DNA from: Morella rubra
Lineage: Eukaryota; Streptophyta; Magnoliopsida; Fagales; Myricaceae
Assembly (NCBI GenBank): GCA_003952965.2
Contig: CM025854.1
Span: 248,001 to 312,000 of the forward strand
Reading direction: 5' to 3'
Length of the DNA stretch: 64,000 nucleotides
Shown here piece by piece: positions 61,960-64,000 of the stretch. Position 1 is the first letter of the stretch. Each line of letters starts with the position of its first letter. The translations under genes were made by a program, and so were the position numbers. The notes below the pieces were generated by a model, which searched no databases, was not told the origin of the DNA, and saw only the letters and a program-made list of their open reading frames with translations.

Positions 61960-63852
61960 GCAGGGCTACGAGCAATGCCTGTCTGAGGTAGATATGGTCC
62001 ATGCCAAGAGGAGAATGGTTCCCCCCGCCCAAAGAGTAGAAGGTGAAAAGAAAAAGAACAAAAATAGCTCCATGCAGGCCTGCAACCTTGAGACATGGAT
62101 TTCTCTTTTTCGCTTAGTGGTTAAGGGCAAATTTAGGCTTGTGTAGATAAGGCGCACGGATCCAGTTTTGATTCTTCACAAAAATTATATGAGAACCAAC
62201 TTATGTGGGTAGTCTTAAGGGCAACGGGTCTCATGCTATCTCTCTAGAGTTTATCTTCAGTCAAATTGGACCAAATCCATTAGAACCCAATGTGGGGATT
62301 ATTCACGATACTGAAAACAAAAAAATATACTTGTAAAAACCTTCTGTTTGACCCTAATGACTCCTTGTAAGTTGTATGCCCCCAAAATTTCCCCTTTCCC
62401 TTGTGTCTCACCCAACTGGAAATGTCTCAATAGTTGTCCCCAGCTACTCAGATTTCAAAACAGTATTCTCTTGCTCTCCACCGTACAAGCTAAAGGTTAA
62501 CAGGGAAATATAAGTGTATTTGACAGCCAAACACATAGGGGGTGCCTTTGGGACCATCACTTGTACAAAAATTCGTTTTGCTTTACATTGTTTTAACAAT
62601 TCGAGAGTTCCACACTATCTTGGTACCTACCCGGTAAAGATGCAGCAATTCCCGTGCTAGGTATCATTGATTTTGTAGGTGACCAATTCTCAACCCGTGA
62701 AAAAATTTATAGTGGCACAATGGACGGTCCTGGATTCCTAATCAATGAGTAAAGACCCAACTCCCAGTCCCAAGCCTTGCCTTCTGTTGGCTGTGGGGGC
62801 TTGACATGAAATAAGTTCGGCCGGTTTGTTTGGGAAGATCAGGAGATTTGCAGGCCCAAAAATGCTTAAAATGTTAACCATGTGGGTAATAAGCAAAAAC
62901 CTATCATCAATAGACAAAGTGAACTACCTTAGGGAAGATCAATAGTTTTCTTAGGAAAACCAATAGTCTTTAGGGAAAACCGACAGTTCTTCCAACACAT
63001 CTACCTTGAGGATGCAATTGGAAGAGTTGCAATCACTCAAGCAATATGGTGTGCTAAAATTCCTTTCTTGCAAGAAAAGGTTAGAGAAGCAGCATTTTTC
63101 TCATACGAAGCACAACCAACTTGTTAGTTTCTTTCTTCCCTATCAAGTAATTGTTTCAGGAAGGAAGCGGCACGATGAATATCACACTCCTTGTCACAAC
63201 TTGATTGGTCAGAGCAGCCATTGACGAAAACGAGGATACTTGTCACAACCATTTTGATTAAACTTGTAACTTCAGAAAAGCGTGGAAAGTGACATCCTTA
63301 ACTGAAACTTTTTCTCATTGGCATGTCGCTTTCTGAGGATGATGTTCAAAGAGTCCACTCCAAGTAACAATGTGTGGAACAGAAGTTTGAGAAGGCTCCA
63401 TTAAACTAGCTTAAGATTTGAGTACTCGTAGGTGGTTGTGTGCCATCTTGCAGTGTCATGAATCAAGCCCTTAAAGCTAAAGCTTTTTGGTAATATGGTA
63501 ATACAGGCATCCACTCTTTCTTTGTCTGCTGATGATTTTTCATGTCAGCACTATTTGGGATTCATTCATTGTAGAGTAAAACGGGGAGAATGCATGGAGA
63601 TTATGAAATACAAGGCTTAAGCATTATGCACTTCCGCGTTATGACACAAAACTAACATTGAGACTGGAGAAATTGTGCACAAAAAGTGTAATATATTGAT
63701 AAATAAACAAAGACAACTTGAATGACAGAACACACATTCTCATACACAAGGTCGATAACATATATGTCCAAAAGAATGGTTTCAATCAAAGCAAATGAAC
63801 CAAATCCGAATGTACCCTCTTGATATAAATTTAAAGATTAGCAAATCCTTCC
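61960..63852. other. Intergenic stretch at the right
   Basis: No supported gene. The part near 63852 is probably the 3' UTR of the gene entering from the right edge. Confidence 0.45.
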
Positions 63853-64000
63853 TCACAAGAACAAGACCAGCACACCTGAAAGTGCCAAAACCAAGTGACT
63901 CCAGATTCCCCAGTTGATCATCCTGAAAGAGGAATTCGATGGTGAAGATGTTGGAGATGACCTGCCTTTAGTAGTCTCTCCAGATGGAGTATCTGCTGTC
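63853..64000 (-). CDS. C-terminus of a probable GPI-anchored protein, cut by the window edge
   Basis: The open frame enters from the right edge and ends at TGA (63855-63853). The visible 48 residues are a Ser/Thr/Pro-rich stretch (TADTPSGETTKGRSSPTSS, SNSSFRM) followed by a hydrophobic tail (HLVLALSGVLVLFL). That is the form of a GPI-attachment signal on plant cell-surface proteins such as arabinogalactan-like or X8-domain proteins. The family cannot be told from this piece. It might instead be a single membrane anchor. Codon reading is clean throughout. Confidence 0.55.
   Translation of the reverse strand, partial: TADTPSGETTKGRSSPTSSPSNSSFRMINWGIWSHLVLALSGVLVLFL

Overview
This window is nuclear DNA from a flowering plant, very probably a eudicot and perhaps a woody rosid (the species is inference only). 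Evidence: intron-rich genes with clear Arabidopsis counterparts, long AT-rich intergenic stretches, a Ty1-copia element, MITEs and a hAT relic. All recognisable host genes lie on the minus strand. A run of exactly 1,000 N (49153-50152) marks a scaffold gap.

Layout. 0.9-2.8 kb: the first two exons of an AHK2-type cytokinin-receptor histidine kinase; the CHASE, kinase and receiver parts are not seen before the left edge. 2.8-12.4 kb: gene-poor, with one orphan promoter-like island at 6.9-7.3 kb. 12.4-14.3 kb: complete OBERON-type PHD-finger gene (583 aa, two coding exons). 16.2-22.2 kb: complete 20-exon mitochondrial HSP90 (HSP90-6/TRAP1 type, 793 aa by my splice model), which needs two GC-AG introns. 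24.4-32.5 kb: structurally complete minus-strand Ty1-copia element with two 1.26-kb LTRs, a perfect 5-bp target duplication, PBS and PPT. Its leader holds a GC-rich block with a dense series of perfect hairpins. 32.8-33.2 kb: small plant-specific one-exon gene. 35.0-37.2 and 45.2-47.1 kb: a duplicated block, each copy carrying an LHCB2 light-harvesting gene broken by the same nonsense codon. Between them, 41.3-44.1 kb: a degenerate P2B calcium-ATPase relative that has lost every catalytic motif I could check. 53.3-56.4 kb: the 5' half of a fimbrin gene without its second actin-binding half. 58.1-62.0 kb: a decayed hAT (Tip100/ZMYM-type) transposon. The right edge catches the C-terminus of what looks like a GPI-anchored protein.

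The genes do not form a pathway; they are independent housekeeping, signalling and photosynthesis genes. The notable theme is gene decay on the right side: two LHCB2 copies, an ACA-like ATPase and a fimbrin are broken in 21 kb, among duplications and transposons. No CRISPR, operon or other prokaryotic system is present, and I recognised no tRNA, rRNA or known miRNA. Splice sites were read by eye against remembered family sequences, so exon edges should be treated as models.
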